Positions 7,971 through 15,490 of a stretch of 22,988 nt of DNA are shown here, one piece after another. The notes beneath the pieces were generated by a model, which searched no databases, was not told the origin of the DNA, and saw only the letters and a list, made by a program, of their open reading frames with translations. This DNA comes from DATAPE01 sp036265345 (GTDB lineage: Bacteria; Actinomycetota; CADDZG01; WHSQ01): assembly GCA_036265345.1 (NCBI GenBank), contig DATAPE010000309.1, positions 1 through 22,988 on the forward strand, read 5' to 3'. Within the stretch, counting starts at the first letter, position 1; each line of letters starts with the position of its first letter. The translations under genes were made by a program, and so were the position numbers.

Positions 7971-9235
7971 TTGCGGTCACCTCCTCTCCGACCCGATGCA
8001 GAAAGTGCGGCCCATGCCGGACCGAGCGCCTCTTCCGGACCCAGCACGAGTGTGCGGATCCCCGACCGGGTGAGGCCCCGAAGGGTCTCTATGGTCTGGC
8101 TCTCGCCGTTCCACCGGCTTCGAGTGGTGCCCGAGCCGAACCTGTGCGCCGGGAACGACACACAGATCACTTCCTTATAGCGCCGGCGGCACTGTGCCAT
8201 CCCCGCCACCATCGCGGTGGTGAGCGAACCGCCGATGAACACCAGCGTTCCCTCGGCATTGGGTCCGGATTGCAACTCAGCAAGACGGGTCAGCACGGGA
8301 TCCGGTTGTCCCGGCTCGGCCTTCGCCGGTTCGATCGTGGCGAGCAGGTCCAGACACCGGTGCATGTGATCGGCGCCCCGCGCGCTGTCCACACTGACCC
8401 CGCTGGATGCGACCAATCGTGATGAGTAGCTCGAGCGGTGGTAGAGATCGACGATCGAAGCGGCAGCCTCGACGGCCCGCTCGAACGAAGCGAAGTCTGA
8501 CGAGCCATCGGGCAACATCGCGTCGTCGAGAAGGATCGTGGCGCGGGTATGCCACGGGGTCTCTTCCTGGCGGATCATGTAGGCGCGCCGTTTGGCCGTC
8601 GACGCCCAATGGATCTTGCGGAGGTCGTCTCCCTGGACGTACTCCCGCAGGGTGTAGAACTCCTCGCCTTGGGCCGAGGTGGGCCTTCGGAGAGCGGAGA
8701 CGATCATGCTCTGCTGGCGGCCGAGATCTCGCGGGAGGGCCAGAGGCTCGACCGCGGGATACACGAGGAAACTCGTGATCTCCTCGGCCCGGCTCCGGAT
8801 GTGGGCGAGCCCGAAGGGATCGACGAACGCGATCTCCAGGGGTCCAACGTGGAAGCGTCCCCGACGGGTGGGCCGGAGGCCGAAGCTGACCTCACGCGAG
8901 CCTCCCGCCTCGATCCCGTGCAGCGCGAACCGTGCCCGCCCCGAGATCTGCCTGGGAAGCTGGTCCTCCAGCAGCATCAAGGGGGCCGGCCCCCGTCCCT
9001 GGTTGGTCAATACGAGCGAGACCGTGACGGGCTGGTGGCTCGAGGTCCGTTCCGGCTGAACCGTTCTTTCCATCCCCACGTCGTGCTTACCGACGCGGAC
9101 GACGATGACGGCGGCGAGGACGAGGATGACGAGGCCAACGCCGAGTTGCTGGAGCGCCCGTACCCCGAGGGCGGTACCGAGGACCATCAGGGCGAAGCCG
9201 GACAGAGCAACGATCCAGCCCCGCGTGGTTGGCAC
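7943..9235 (-). CDS. DUF58 domain protein (MoxR-associated)
   Basis: A 430-residue protein with two N-terminal hydrophobic helices (about 7-46), a beta-rich middle, and the DUF58 core. The hallmark is TLREYVQGDDLRKIHWASTAKR (W210), followed by a von Willebrand A-like part (RATILLDDAMLPDGS) without a perfect MIDAS motif. Proteins of this kind are nearly always encoded beside MoxR ATPases and are thought to be their partners; the biochemical role is unsettled. The start is GTG 9235, set by AGGAGGA 6 nt upstream on its strand. It lies 27 bp after moxR and overlaps the transglutaminase gene, which indicates a single transcript. Confidence 0.92.
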   Translation of the reverse strand: MPTTRGWIVALSGFALMVLGTALGVRALQQLGVGLVILVLAAVIVVRVGKHDVGMERTVQPERTSSHQPVTVSLVLTNQGRGPAPLMLLEDQLPRQISGRARFALHGIEAGGSREVSFGLRPTRRGRFHVGPLEIAFVDPFGLAHIRSRAEEITSFLVYPAVEPLALPRDLGRQQSMIVSALRRPTSAQGEEFYTLREYVQGDDLRKIHWASTAKRRAYMIRQEETPWHTRATILLDDAMLPDGSSDFASFERAVEAAASIVDLYHRSSYSSRLVASSGVSVDSARGADHMHRCLDLLATIEPAKAEPGQPDPVLTRLAELQSGPNAEGTLVFIGGSLTTAMVAGMAQCRRRYKEVICVSFPAHRFGSGTTRSRWNGESQTIETLRGLTRSGIRTLVLGPEEALGPAWAALSASGRRGGDRKWERKPELA

Positions 9236-9262
9236 TACTCCTCCTGTGTCCGGCCCGCGGGG

Positions 9263-10234
9263 CTAGGCGCGTTCACGAGCGGGGATCGGCACTTGGCTGA
9301 GCAAAGACTCGAGTACCTCTTCGGCGCTCGCCCCGCGCATCTGGGCCTCGGGGGAGAGGAGCACCCGATGAGCCAGAACCGGCACCGCAAGGTTCTTGAT
9401 GTCATCCGGGATCACGTACTCGCGAGCATGACTGGCTGCCGAAGCTCGAGCGGCCCGCAGAAGGAACAACGACGCTCTCGGACTGGCTCCCAGAAAGACA
9501 TCGGTGTGGGCCCGGGACGCCTCCGTGATGTCGACGATGTAGCTCTTCAGGCTGGGGGCCACGTAGACCTCATGGGCCATGCCGACAAGCGCCCCGACCT
9601 CAGCCGCGTCGGTGACCGCCTGGAGCTCGTCGAGAAGGGCGCGGCTCCCGTGCGTATCCAGGATCTCGAGCTCGGACGTCCGGTTCGGATAGCCCATGGA
9701 CAGGCGCATCATGAACCGGTCGAGCTGGGATTCGGGCAGCGGGTAGGTGCCCTCGTGCTCGATCGGGTTCTGGGTGGCGATGACCATGAACGGCTCTTCC
9801 AGCTGCCGCGTCGTGCCGTCGAGAGTGACCTGACGCTCTTCCATGCATTCCAGCAGCGCCGACTGCGTCTTGGGAGAGGCCCGGTTGATCTCGTCTCCCA
9901 GCACGATGTTGGCGAAGATGGCGCCCGGCCGGAACTCGAACGCGCTCTGGGCGTCATTCCAGATGTTGACCCCGGTGATGTCGCTGGGGAGGAGGTCGGG
10001 GGTGAACTGGATCCGCTGCCAGCTACAGCCCAGTGATTTGGCCAACGACTTCGCAAGCATGGTCTTTCCCACCCCGGGGACGTCCTCGAGGAGGAGGTGG
10101 CCCTCGGCCAGCAGAGCTATCAACGCCAGCCGTACCACGTCGCTCTTTCCCTGAATGGTCTGATCTATGTTCGACGCGATCCGCTCGAAGGACTGCTTGA
10201 AGCGGGTGAAGTCAAGGCTTCTGCTGTCGCTCAT
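9263..10234 (-). CDS. moxR: MoxR-family AAA+ ATPase
   Basis: A 323-residue cytoplasmic AAA+ ATPase. Walker A is PGVGKT (residues 53-58) and Walker B is VLGDEINRA with D114 and E115. ECMEERQVTLDG, ATQNPIEHEGTYPLPESQLDRFM (sensor 1 and arginine-finger region) and a C-terminal lid ending SQVPIP complete the family pattern. MoxR proteins are chaperone-like ATPases that act with DUF58/vWA partners, often on envelope or metalloenzyme targets. The start is ATG 10234 with only a weak GAGAG upstream. It is the first gene of a reverse-strand operon with DUF58 and the transglutaminase protein, divergent from the small gene at 10357. Confidence 0.96.
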   Translation of the reverse strand: MSDSRSLDFTRFKQSFERIASNIDQTIQGKSDVVRLALIALLAEGHLLLEDVPGVGKTMLAKSLAKSLGCSWQRIQFTPDLLPSDITGVNIWNDAQSAFEFRPGAIFANIVLGDEINRASPKTQSALLECMEERQVTLDGTTRQLEEPFMVIATQNPIEHEGTYPLPESQLDRFMMRLSMGYPNRTSELEILDTHGSRALLDELQAVTDAAEVGALVGMAHEVYVAPSLKSYIVDITEASRAHTDVFLGASPRASLFLLRAARASAASHAREYVIPDDIKNLAVPVLAHRVLLSPEAQMRGASAEEVLESLLSQVPIPARERA

Positions 10235-10341
10235 CTCTCGCGATCCGTCCCGGGGTTAGAAAGGGCAACTAGGTTAGCAGCGTCACGCAGGCACAAAACT
10301 AAGCTGCCCCCGGATCTATCGGGGACACATTGAATACGGAT

Positions 10342-10349
10342 AAGGAGGT
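10342..10349 (+). promoter_or_regulatory. Shine-Dalgarno AAGGAGGT that fixes the start at 10357
   Basis: AAGGAGGT lies 7 nt before ATG 10357. It is inside the longer reading frame that could begin at TTG 10330, so it argues for the shorter 70-residue product. Confidence 0.8.
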
Positions 10350-10356
10350 CGAGAGG

Positions 10357-10569
10357 ATGGCGGGTTGGGGAGATGATCCCGAGCTGGAACGGTTGCGAAC
10401 CCTGATCGACGAGGGGTGGTCGGTCGTCGAGATCGCCGAGGATCCTTCGGCCCCCGGCGGACCGATGGACACGGTTCGTTTGGAAAAGAACGGCGAGACT
10501 ACCGAATGCACTTCCGACCACCTCGCGTTCCATCGCTACGTCGAGGGTTTGCAGGAAGAGCGCCGCTAG
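10357..10569 (+). CDS. small acidic hypothetical protein (70 aa)
   Basis: A 70-residue soluble protein beginning MAGWGDDPELERLRTLIDEGW. It has no membrane segment or cysteine pair and is rich in acidic residues. SVVEIAEDPSAPGGPMDTVRLEKNG suggests a small beta-hairpin fold, and the end is LAFHRYVEGLQEERR. I do not recognise the family. The start was chosen from the strong Shine-Dalgarno; TTG 10330 is the alternative. It is divergent from moxR across about 120 bp and followed 30 bp later by the HNH gene. Codon use looks like its neighbours. Confidence 0.7.
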   Translation: MAGWGDDPELERLRTLIDEGWSVVEIAEDPSAPGGPMDTVRLEKNGETTECTSDHLAFHRYVEGLQEERR

Positions 10570-10584
10570 AACCAACCCTCTCTA

Positions 10585-10590
10585 TATACT
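10585..10590 (+). promoter_or_regulatory. candidate -10 element (TATACT) for the HNH gene
   Basis: TATACT lies in the short gap after the small gene's stop and 9 nt before the TTG at 10600, so the message would have little or no leader. No Shine-Dalgarno and no clear -35 are visible. Confidence 0.45.
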
Positions 10591-10599
10591 CGGGCCACC

Positions 10600-11115
10600 T
10601 TGGGCAGAGCACTTGTCCTCAACGCGTCGTATCAGCCGCTGTGCGTGGTTCCCGTCCGGCGGGCGCTGGTGCTTGCTCTGAAGGGCAAGGCGGAAGTGCT
10701 CCATAGCAACGGTGTGGTGTTCCGAAGCGAGAGGCTCTCCTTGTCGGCTCCCACCGTCGTGCGCCTGAATTACTTCGTGAAGGTCCCCTTCCGGGCGCGT
10801 GCCTCGTTGTCGCGTCGCGCGGTCTTCGTCCGGGACAACTTCGAATGCCAGTACTGCGGGCGTCCGGCCGAGAACGTCGACCACGTCGTGCCCCGAAGCC
10901 GGGGAGGTCTGCACACCTGGGACAACGTGGTGGCGGCTTGCCGGCCGTGCAACTCACGCAAGGAGAACCGGCCCCCGGCTGACGTCGGATTGCGGCTGCG
11001 GAGGGCCCCCGCTCCTCCTCATCAGAGCGTCTGGATCATGGTTGCCGTCGACCGCGTCGACCCGGATTGGGAGCGGTACCTCGAACTGCCCAAGCGCAAG
11101 CGCCTGACCGCCTGA
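10600..11115 (+). CDS. HNH endonuclease domain protein
   Basis: A 171-residue protein with a family-typical N-terminus (VLNASYQPLCVVPVRRALVLALKGKAEVL) and a C-terminal HNH module. The zinc ligands are C83 and C86 (CQYCG) and C114 and C117 (CRPCN). The putative catalytic histidine is in VDHVVPRSRGG (H95), with N109 and N118 downstream. Such single-domain HNH proteins are common in actinobacteria; nuclease activity is inferred and the biological role is not known. The start is TTG 10600, the first start codon in frame, and gives the usual family N-terminus. No methyltransferase or toxin/antitoxin partner is next to it, so a restriction role is not indicated. Confidence 0.9.
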   Translation: MGRALVLNASYQPLCVVPVRRALVLALKGKAEVLHSNGVVFRSERLSLSAPTVVRLNYFVKVPFRARASLSRRAVFVRDNFECQYCGRPAENVDHVVPRSRGGLHTWDNVVAACRPCNSRKENRPPADVGLRLRRAPAPPHQSVWIMVAVDRVDPDWERYLELPKRKRLTA

Positions 11116-11195
11116 ATCCCCCCCTGGCCGGTGCGTAGTTCGCGCCGGTTCGGAGGCAAGTTCTTGGCGCAACCAGTCCACCGGGGGATCCGAAG

Positions 11196-11236
11196 AACGC
11201 CCCTCGCGTTCCTCCGAAAACGCCCCTCGCGTTCCT
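11196..11236 (+). repeat. two direct copies of a small dyad upstream of the secreted-protein gene
   Basis: AACGCCCCTCGCGTTCCT occurs at 11196-11213 and 11219-11236, a period of 23 bp. Each copy is itself a dyad, AACGC-ccctc-GCGTT. The pair lies about 155 bp before GTG 11390. It could be a tandem operator or a duplicated hairpin. The rest of 11116-11389 holds no gene and no convincing promoter. Confidence 0.75.
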
Positions 11237-11389
11237 TACTACTTGTCTAGTACCTGCGGCCCACGTGCGACGGGCTCTTTTGTGCTTCGGAGACGAAGTG
11301 TCATTCCTGCGGGGCATCGTGCTTTTCTTGTTTGCTTCGTTCTGCGATTCTTGTCGGCGTTTGAAGTTGGTCTTCTCACAGGGGGTGGT

Positions 11390-13147
11390 GTGGTTTTGAA
11401 GAGACTCGTGGCTCTGCTAGCCGTGGGGACCCTGATGGCAAGTCTGGTCGTCGCCCAGACGGCACAGGCGCATCGGAAGTTCGGAAGCGAAGTGACGCCG
11501 CATCTCAGCGCGACCCAGCATCCGGAGGGCCTCGCGCATTTCTGCAACACGAACGGAGTGAACTGTACCGAGCCGTTTCAGACCTGGGGAGAATTCCCCT
11601 GGTTTAAGCACGCCGAGAAGCATTCGCCCATAACCGAATACATCGGCCACGATGAGCCTGCGGTGCTGTTCTATTCGGACAAGGCGGGCTCGGGCAACGA
11701 GAACAAGTACGTCTTCAAGCTCCCCAAGGATCCCCCCAAGAGGCCGCGGACGGACGGCAGTGGCGGGACCGACAGCTTCCAGCTGCACCCGGCCTTCTGG
11801 TTCGGCATGGCCATGTGCGACAACCAAGGTGGGCCCAACCCCGGCGTGAAGCCAGGAGACCCCACCCCCCAAACCGTTAAGTGCAAGCCGGACAGCAACT
11901 CGAACATCTTCCTGAGCCAGAATCCCAACTCGCCGAAGTACATCGGCCTGCACCCGGGAGTCGCGTTCATGGAGATGCAGTTCTACCCGCCGGGCTGGGT
12001 CCCCTGGCCTCCGGGGATCGGCTGCACCGCCCGCCAGTGGTGTGCCGCGCTCAACATCGACACGTTCCAGTTCAACGACAACCTGGGCACCGTTAACAAC
12101 ACCGATTGCATCAACCAGGCCGGAGTCGAGCCCGTCAACTTCGCCTTCATCACGAAGAACGGCAAGTCGACGGCGGACGCGAACCCGCTCTCGCCGAACA
12201 GGTTCACCCCCGTTAAGGGCAAGGACTACCTGATGGGCTCGGGCGACAGGGTCAAGCTCCATATGTTCGACACGACAAAGGGCTTCACCGTCAAGCTTCA
12301 CGACCTCAGCCGCGGCACGACCGGGTCGATGAAGGCGAGTGTCAAGAACGGGTTCGGGAAGCTCAAGTACGACCCGAACGCGAGCTCTTGCCAGCTGCTC
12401 CCATCGGCGTACCACCCGGCGTACAGCACCTCGACCCCGCACACGATCGTTCCCGACGCGGCACACAGCTACAACGTCGCCTACTCGGACGAGATCGGGC
12501 ACTTCGAGTACTGCAAGCGGGTCAAGCTGAGTGACCTGACCTGCGCCAAGGGATCCGACACCGACAACAACCTCGTCGATCAGGACGATGACTACTGTCT
12601 GCCGGGATTTATCTCGCTGCTGGTCAAGATCAATGGTTGCTTCGGAAGCCCGCTTGTGGACGGCGACTTCGATGGCGCTTCGTACGGCCACAACTGGCCC
12701 GGCTCGGTCTCATCTCGGGCTGCGGACAGGAAGCTGCACACCACGCCCATCAAGTTCTCGAGCCCGACCTTCCGAGGGGGCAAGAACTACGGGCGAGTGG
12801 CTTTCGAAGCCGACCTGCCGAGGATCGAGGGATCGGACATCGTGTTCAACGCCCCGCCTTGCCAGCGTCACGTTGACACGGACCCCAACCCCGGAGCGCA
12901 CTGCGTCAACCCGCCCCCGGGAGCGGCTTTCTATCCCTTCTACACGACCACCAAGATGCATGGGCACTGCATCTTCCAGGAAGGTGGCAAGTACCTGAAG
13001 GCGACCCACAAGTTCGGTGGGAGCTCGAAGACGGAGTTCGGGAAGATGTTCGTCTCGACGTACCCGGACACGGGCTTCACGACCATCAATCTGCTGGAGA
13101 ACTTCAGGAGGATCCTGCCGAACAACCCGTGTAAGAACCGCTTCTAG
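11390..13147 (+). CDS. large secreted protein of unknown function (585 aa)
   Basis: The N-terminus MVLKRLVALLAVGTLMASLVVAQTAQAHRK is a clear Sec signal peptide, probably cut after AQA. The mature part is rich in Cys, Pro, Gly, Asn and aromatic residues, which suggests an extracellular disulphide-bonded protein. Marked blocks are HPAFWFGMAMCD (133-144), FMEMQFYPPGW (193-203), VNFAFITKNGKS and SDEIGHFEYC. An acidic stretch, D390 to D401 (DTDNNLVDQDDD) between C385 and C403, could bind calcium. I recall similar uncharacterised proteins in soil actinobacteria but can name no family. There is no anchor, LPXTG or catalytic motif. The start is GTG 11390 with AGGGGG upstream; TTG 11396 is possible, and the open frame reaches back to 11243 but without signal-peptide logic. 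It is monocistronic, with a strong terminator after it. Confidence 0.9.
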   Translation: MVLKRLVALLAVGTLMASLVVAQTAQAHRKFGSEVTPHLSATQHPEGLAHFCNTNGVNCTEPFQTWGEFPWFKHAEKHSPITEYIGHDEPAVLFYSDKAGSGNENKYVFKLPKDPPKRPRTDGSGGTDSFQLHPAFWFGMAMCDNQGGPNPGVKPGDPTPQTVKCKPDSNSNIFLSQNPNSPKYIGLHPGVAFMEMQFYPPGWVPWPPGIGCTARQWCAALNIDTFQFNDNLGTVNNTDCINQAGVEPVNFAFITKNGKSTADANPLSPNRFTPVKGKDYLMGSGDRVKLHMFDTTKGFTVKLHDLSRGTTGSMKASVKNGFGKLKYDPNASSCQLLPSAYHPAYSTSTPHTIVPDAAHSYNVAYSDEIGHFEYCKRVKLSDLTCAKGSDTDNNLVDQDDDYCLPGFISLLVKINGCFGSPLVDGDFDGASYGHNWPGSVSSRAADRKLHTTPIKFSSPTFRGGKNYGRVAFEADLPRIEGSDIVFNAPPCQRHVDTDPNPGAHCVNPPPGAAFYPFYTTTKMHGHCIFQEGGKYLKATHKFGGSSKTEFGKMFVSTYPDTGFTTINLLENFRRILPNNPCKNRF

Positions 13148-13171
13148 CGTTACCGCAGGGTCAGCTAGTCG

Positions 13172-13204
13172 AGAGCGCCCCCGAAAGGGGGCGCTCTTCT
13201 TTTC
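13172..13204 (+). terminator. strong intrinsic terminator after the secreted-protein gene
   Basis: An 11-bp stem (AGAGCGCCCCC pairing with GGGGGCGCTCT), a GAAA tetraloop at 13183-13186 and a following TCTTTTC tract form a classic Rho-independent terminator, 24 bp past the stop. It insulates the division operon from upstream transcription. Confidence 0.92.
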
Positions 13205-13329
13205 GTCGCGCTTCGTGCGATCACCTCAAGCTCCGATCACTCTGATCGCTTCGCCCACGCCGTCACTGCTTTGGGACCGTGCCCTCGTGGCGAGCCTCGA
13301 ATCACAAGCGCGTAATTAGGCGCGATTCG
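13205..13329. other. intergenic stretch before the dcw promoter
   Basis: Between the terminator and the mraZ promoter I see no gene. The only structure is a loose inverted repeat, GCGATCA (13217-13223) and TGATCGC (13243-13249), with a further CGATCAC between them. Confidence 0.5.
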
Positions 13330-13358
13330 TTGACTTGGGGCTCTATTAGGGGCTTACT
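13330..13358 (+). promoter_or_regulatory. candidate promoter of the mraZ/dcw operon
   Basis: TTGACT (13330-13335) is a good -35. At 17 bp spacing the -10 would be CTTACT (13353-13358), which is poor, so only the -35 is persuasive. The predicted start of transcription, near 13365, lies immediately before the MraZ repeats, as expected for an autorepressed mraZ promoter. Confidence 0.45.
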
Positions 13359-13367
13359 TGCCACGTA

Positions 13368-13393
13368 GTGGAGCGAAGTGGAGGGAAAGGGAG
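13368..13393 (+). promoter_or_regulatory. MraZ operator: three repeats at exact 10-bp spacing
   Basis: GTGGAG at 13368, GTGGAG at 13378 and AGGGAG at 13388 are separated by 4-nt spacers, all three sharing GGAG or a near match. MraZ is known to bind two to four short direct repeats of TGGG/GTGG type, one helical turn apart, upstream of its own gene. The position about 70-95 bp before mraZ fits autorepression of the whole division operon. Confidence 0.8.
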
Positions 13394-13462
13394 TAGAGCA
13401 ACCTGCTCCTGGCGGCAGCCCTCCTCGCGCAGGGGACGTCTGATCATGAGCGGGGAACGCAG

Positions 13463-13894
13463 TTGGCCCTCACCGGGGAGTTTCGCCACAACATCGACGC
13501 GAAGGGCCGCCTCATCGTCCCCGCGCGCCTGCGTGACGAGCTCGGCGACAGGGTCGTGCTGACCACATGGTTCGAGAACTGCATAGCTATGTGGTCCGAG
13601 GAGCGGTTCGAGAGCCGGGTGGCAGAGCGCTTGCTGTCGGAGCGCAACAGCAATCCCCGCTTGAGGAGCTCGGCCCGGCGCATCGCCTCTAGCGCGCACA
13701 CGGACGGGATCGATGGGCAGGGGCGCATCAGCGTGCCGGCAGGGCTTCGCGACGGGGCGGGCATCGAACGGGAAGTCGTGGTGGTGGGCGCCCTGGACCA
13801 CGCCGAGATCTGGGATCCGGCCAAGTGGGCGGAGGAGCTGGGAAGAACCGCGGCGGGCGGTTTCGAGGAGCTCGCCAAGGAACTGGACTTCTAG
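13463..13894 (+). CDS. mraZ: transcriptional regulator MraZ
   Basis: A 143-residue protein with two SpoVT/AbrB-like halves, each carrying the MraZ DXXXR signature: IDAKGRLIVPARLRDEL near the N-terminus and IDGQGRISVPAGLRDGA in the middle. It forms a ring and represses its own operon by binding repeated boxes, which are present upstream. The start is TTG 13463, preceded by GGGGAA about 5 nt away; the N-terminus MALTGEFRHNIDAKGR aligns with the usual MFxGxYxHxLDxKGR, so little is missing. Its stop overlaps the next start by one base (TAGTG). It opens the dcw cluster. Confidence 0.96.
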   Translation: MALTGEFRHNIDAKGRLIVPARLRDELGDRVVLTTWFENCIAMWSEERFESRVAERLLSERNSNPRLRSSARRIASSAHTDGIDGQGRISVPAGLRDGAGIEREVVVVGALDHAEIWDPAKWAEELGRTAAGGFEELAKELDF

Positions 13895-14058
13895 TGAGCG
13901 AAAGGACCGACGACATGAGGAAGAGGATCGCTGCTCTTCGGGATGACCGGCGGGTGCGAGAGCTGAGCCATGGGTTCGCCCTTCTCGCGGTGACCGGATC
14001 GTCGGTGGGGGGCGTGATGGGAATGGTCGTCATGGCGACGAAGGCGCTCGGGCATTAG
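13894..14058 (+). CDS. 54-residue single-pass membrane microprotein
   Basis: A short gene fitted between mraZ and rsmH. GTG 13894 overlaps the mraZ TAG by one base, which suggests translational coupling; ATG 13915 is an internal alternative. The product starts with a charged, Arg/Asp-rich cytoplasmic segment (MSERTDDMRKRIAALRDDRR) followed by one hydrophobic, Gly-rich helix at about 27-48 and a very short tail. It ends 14 bp before rsmH. I do not recognise it. The clean placement in the operon and the amphipathic-plus-membrane design argue that it is real, and a small divisome or membrane-associated factor is possible. Confidence 0.65.
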   Translation: MSERTDDMRKRIAALRDDRRVRELSHGFALLAVTGSSVGGVMGMVVMATKALGH

Positions 14059-14072
14059 AGCATGGAGGCAAC

Positions 14073-15026
14073 GTGGACCTGGGACACCGCCCCGTACTTG
14101 CCGACAGAGTCGTCGAGCTCCTCCTGCCTGCGTTGGAACACGGCGGGGTCTGTGTCGACGCCACCCTGGGCAGGGGAGGGCACGCGGCCCTCATCCTCGC
14201 GGCGGCGCCTCGTTGTGAGCTCGTCGGCATCGATCGCGACCCTGTCGCCCTGGCTGCGACGAAGCCCCGCCTGGCGCCTTTCGGGGGCCGTGTCCGGCTC
14301 GCCCGTGACGACTTCTCGAACCTCGCGTCCGTACTGGAACGACTCGGGATTGCGTCGATTCGCGGAGTCCTACTCGACCTTGGAGTTTCGTCGCCCCAAC
14401 TGGACGATCCAGACAGAGGCTTTAGCTTCCGCCATCCCGGACCGCTCGACATGCGCATGGACCCCTCTCAGTCCCTCTCGGCGGACACGGTAGTGAACGC
14501 CTACGCCCAGAAGGATCTCGAACGCGTGATCAGGCGCAATGGAGAGGAGCGGTTCGCGACGAGGATCGCCAAAGCCATCGTCGCTCACCGGCCGATAGGC
14601 GACACCGCGACTCTTGCCGACACGGTCAAAGACGCGATCCCGGCCCCCGCGCGGCGCACCGGTCCCCATCCGGCTCGCCGAACATTCCAGGGCATCCGCA
14701 TGGAGGTCAACCAGGAGCTCGAGGCGCTGACGCGAGTCCTTCCCCAGTGCGTGGATGCGCTGGAGCCGGGAGGGCGGATGGTCGTGCTCTCGTATCACTC
14801 GCTGGAGGACCGGATCGTCAAGCGCTACTTCACTCAGGAAGCCAACGGCTGCACGTGCCCGCCCGACCTGCCGGTGTGCGTTTGTGGAGCCGAGGCGCGC
14901 GTGCGCGTTCTTACCCGCCGCCCACTTCGGGCATCCGAGGACGAGATCGAGGCCAACCCCCGGGCCTCGGCGGGCAAGCTGCGAGCCGCCGAGCGCATCG
15001 CGGCTGACGACAAGGTGAGGGCATGA
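14073..15026 (+). CDS. rsmH: 16S rRNA (cytosine1402-N4)-methyltransferase
   Basis: A 317-residue SAM-dependent methyltransferase (MraW) that modifies C1402 in the decoding region of 16S rRNA. GHRPVLADRVVELL at the N-terminus, CVDATLGRGGHAALIL (SAM motif I), VGIDRDPVAL, LLDLGVSSPQLDDPDRGFSF and the late block SYHSLEDRIVKRYF are all family signatures. A Cys-rich stretch (GCTCPPDLPVCVCG) near the C-terminus is also usual. The start is GTG 14073 with TGGAGG 4-5 nt upstream. It ends in ATGA, overlapping the ftsL-like start by 4 nt. Confidence 0.97.
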   Translation: MDLGHRPVLADRVVELLLPALEHGGVCVDATLGRGGHAALILAAAPRCELVGIDRDPVALAATKPRLAPFGGRVRLARDDFSNLASVLERLGIASIRGVLLDLGVSSPQLDDPDRGFSFRHPGPLDMRMDPSQSLSADTVVNAYAQKDLERVIRRNGEERFATRIAKAIVAHRPIGDTATLADTVKDAIPAPARRTGPHPARRTFQGIRMEVNQELEALTRVLPQCVDALEPGGRMVVLSYHSLEDRIVKRYFTQEANGCTCPPDLPVCVCGAEARVRVLTRRPLRASEDEIEANPRASAGKLRAAERIAADDKVRA

Positions 15027-15490
15027 GCTCGGCCCCCAGGACCCTGCCCGGTGCAGCACCTCGCGACGATTCCCTACGCGTCGTCCGGCGGCGTTCTCGC
15101 AAGCTGATCAAGCGCAGGAGCTCCCGGCGGGTGGCTCCCATTGCGATCATCGCCGTCATCCTCTCGGGCGCCATCGTGTCGGGCGTTCTCCTGGAGCAGG
15201 TCATGTCGGCCCAGACGGCCTTCAAGTTGTCTCGGCTTACCAAGGCAACCCAAACGGCGCAGGCCAAGAACGAAGAGCTTCTGTTGGAGGCCTCACGACT
15301 CGGGAGCCCGGCCCGGATCGAGCGCTACGCCCGCACCAGACTCGGGATGGTCGATCCCACGAACCTTCAATACATCATCGCCAACGTCCGCTCACACGAC
15401 CGAGCGATGATCGCGCGCTCGGCCCCTGCCGGCGATTCCGCTCCCCCCGGGCCTGCGGTAGCGGCTCCGATCTCGGGAGGAACCCCTTAG
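15023..15490 (+). CDS. ftsL: FtsL-like division protein
   Basis: A 155-residue bitopic membrane protein in the usual ftsL slot between rsmH and ftsI. It has a basic cytoplasmic N-terminus (RRRSRKLIKRRSSRR), one membrane helix (about 38-58), a short coiled-coil-like segment (64-93) and the septum-initiator block RIERYARTRLGMVDP (99-112), then a Pro/Ala-rich tail. FtsL forms a complex with FtsB and FtsQ that activates FtsW-FtsI at the septum. Sequence identity in this family is low, so the name rests on topology and context. The start ATG 15023 overlaps the rsmH stop, and the stop abuts ftsI. Confidence 0.85.
   Translation: MSSAPRTLPGAAPRDDSLRVVRRRSRKLIKRRSSRRVAPIAIIAVILSGAIVSGVLLEQVMSAQTAFKLSRLTKATQTAQAKNEELLLEASRLGSPARIERYARTRLGMVDPTNLQYIIANVRSHDRAMIARSAPAGDSAPPGPAVAAPISGGTP

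Noticed and set aside
8549..10036. 495-residue forward open frame over DUF58 and moxR
   Set aside because: It lies antisense to two well-supported genes and its translation is Gly/Arg/Asp-rich without domains.
10600..11115. HNH gene as part of a restriction or anti-phage system
   Set aside because: No methyltransferase, helicase, toxin partner or integrase lies nearby, and the family is common as a lone gene in actinobacteria.
11116..11189. ATCCCCC and GGGGGAT as a terminator after the HNH gene
   Set aside because: The arms are about 60 nt apart and no T-run follows, so an intrinsic terminator is not supported.
11417..12691. 424-residue reverse open frame over the secreted-protein gene
   Set aside because: The forward frame has a signal peptide, patterned motifs and a matching terminator; the reverse product is low-complexity Val/Arg/Glu.
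11390..13147. Assignment of the secreted protein to DUF1996
   Set aside because: The overall style (secreted, Cys- and Pro-rich) is similar, but I do not see the family's His-rich opening or PxGLRM-type block.
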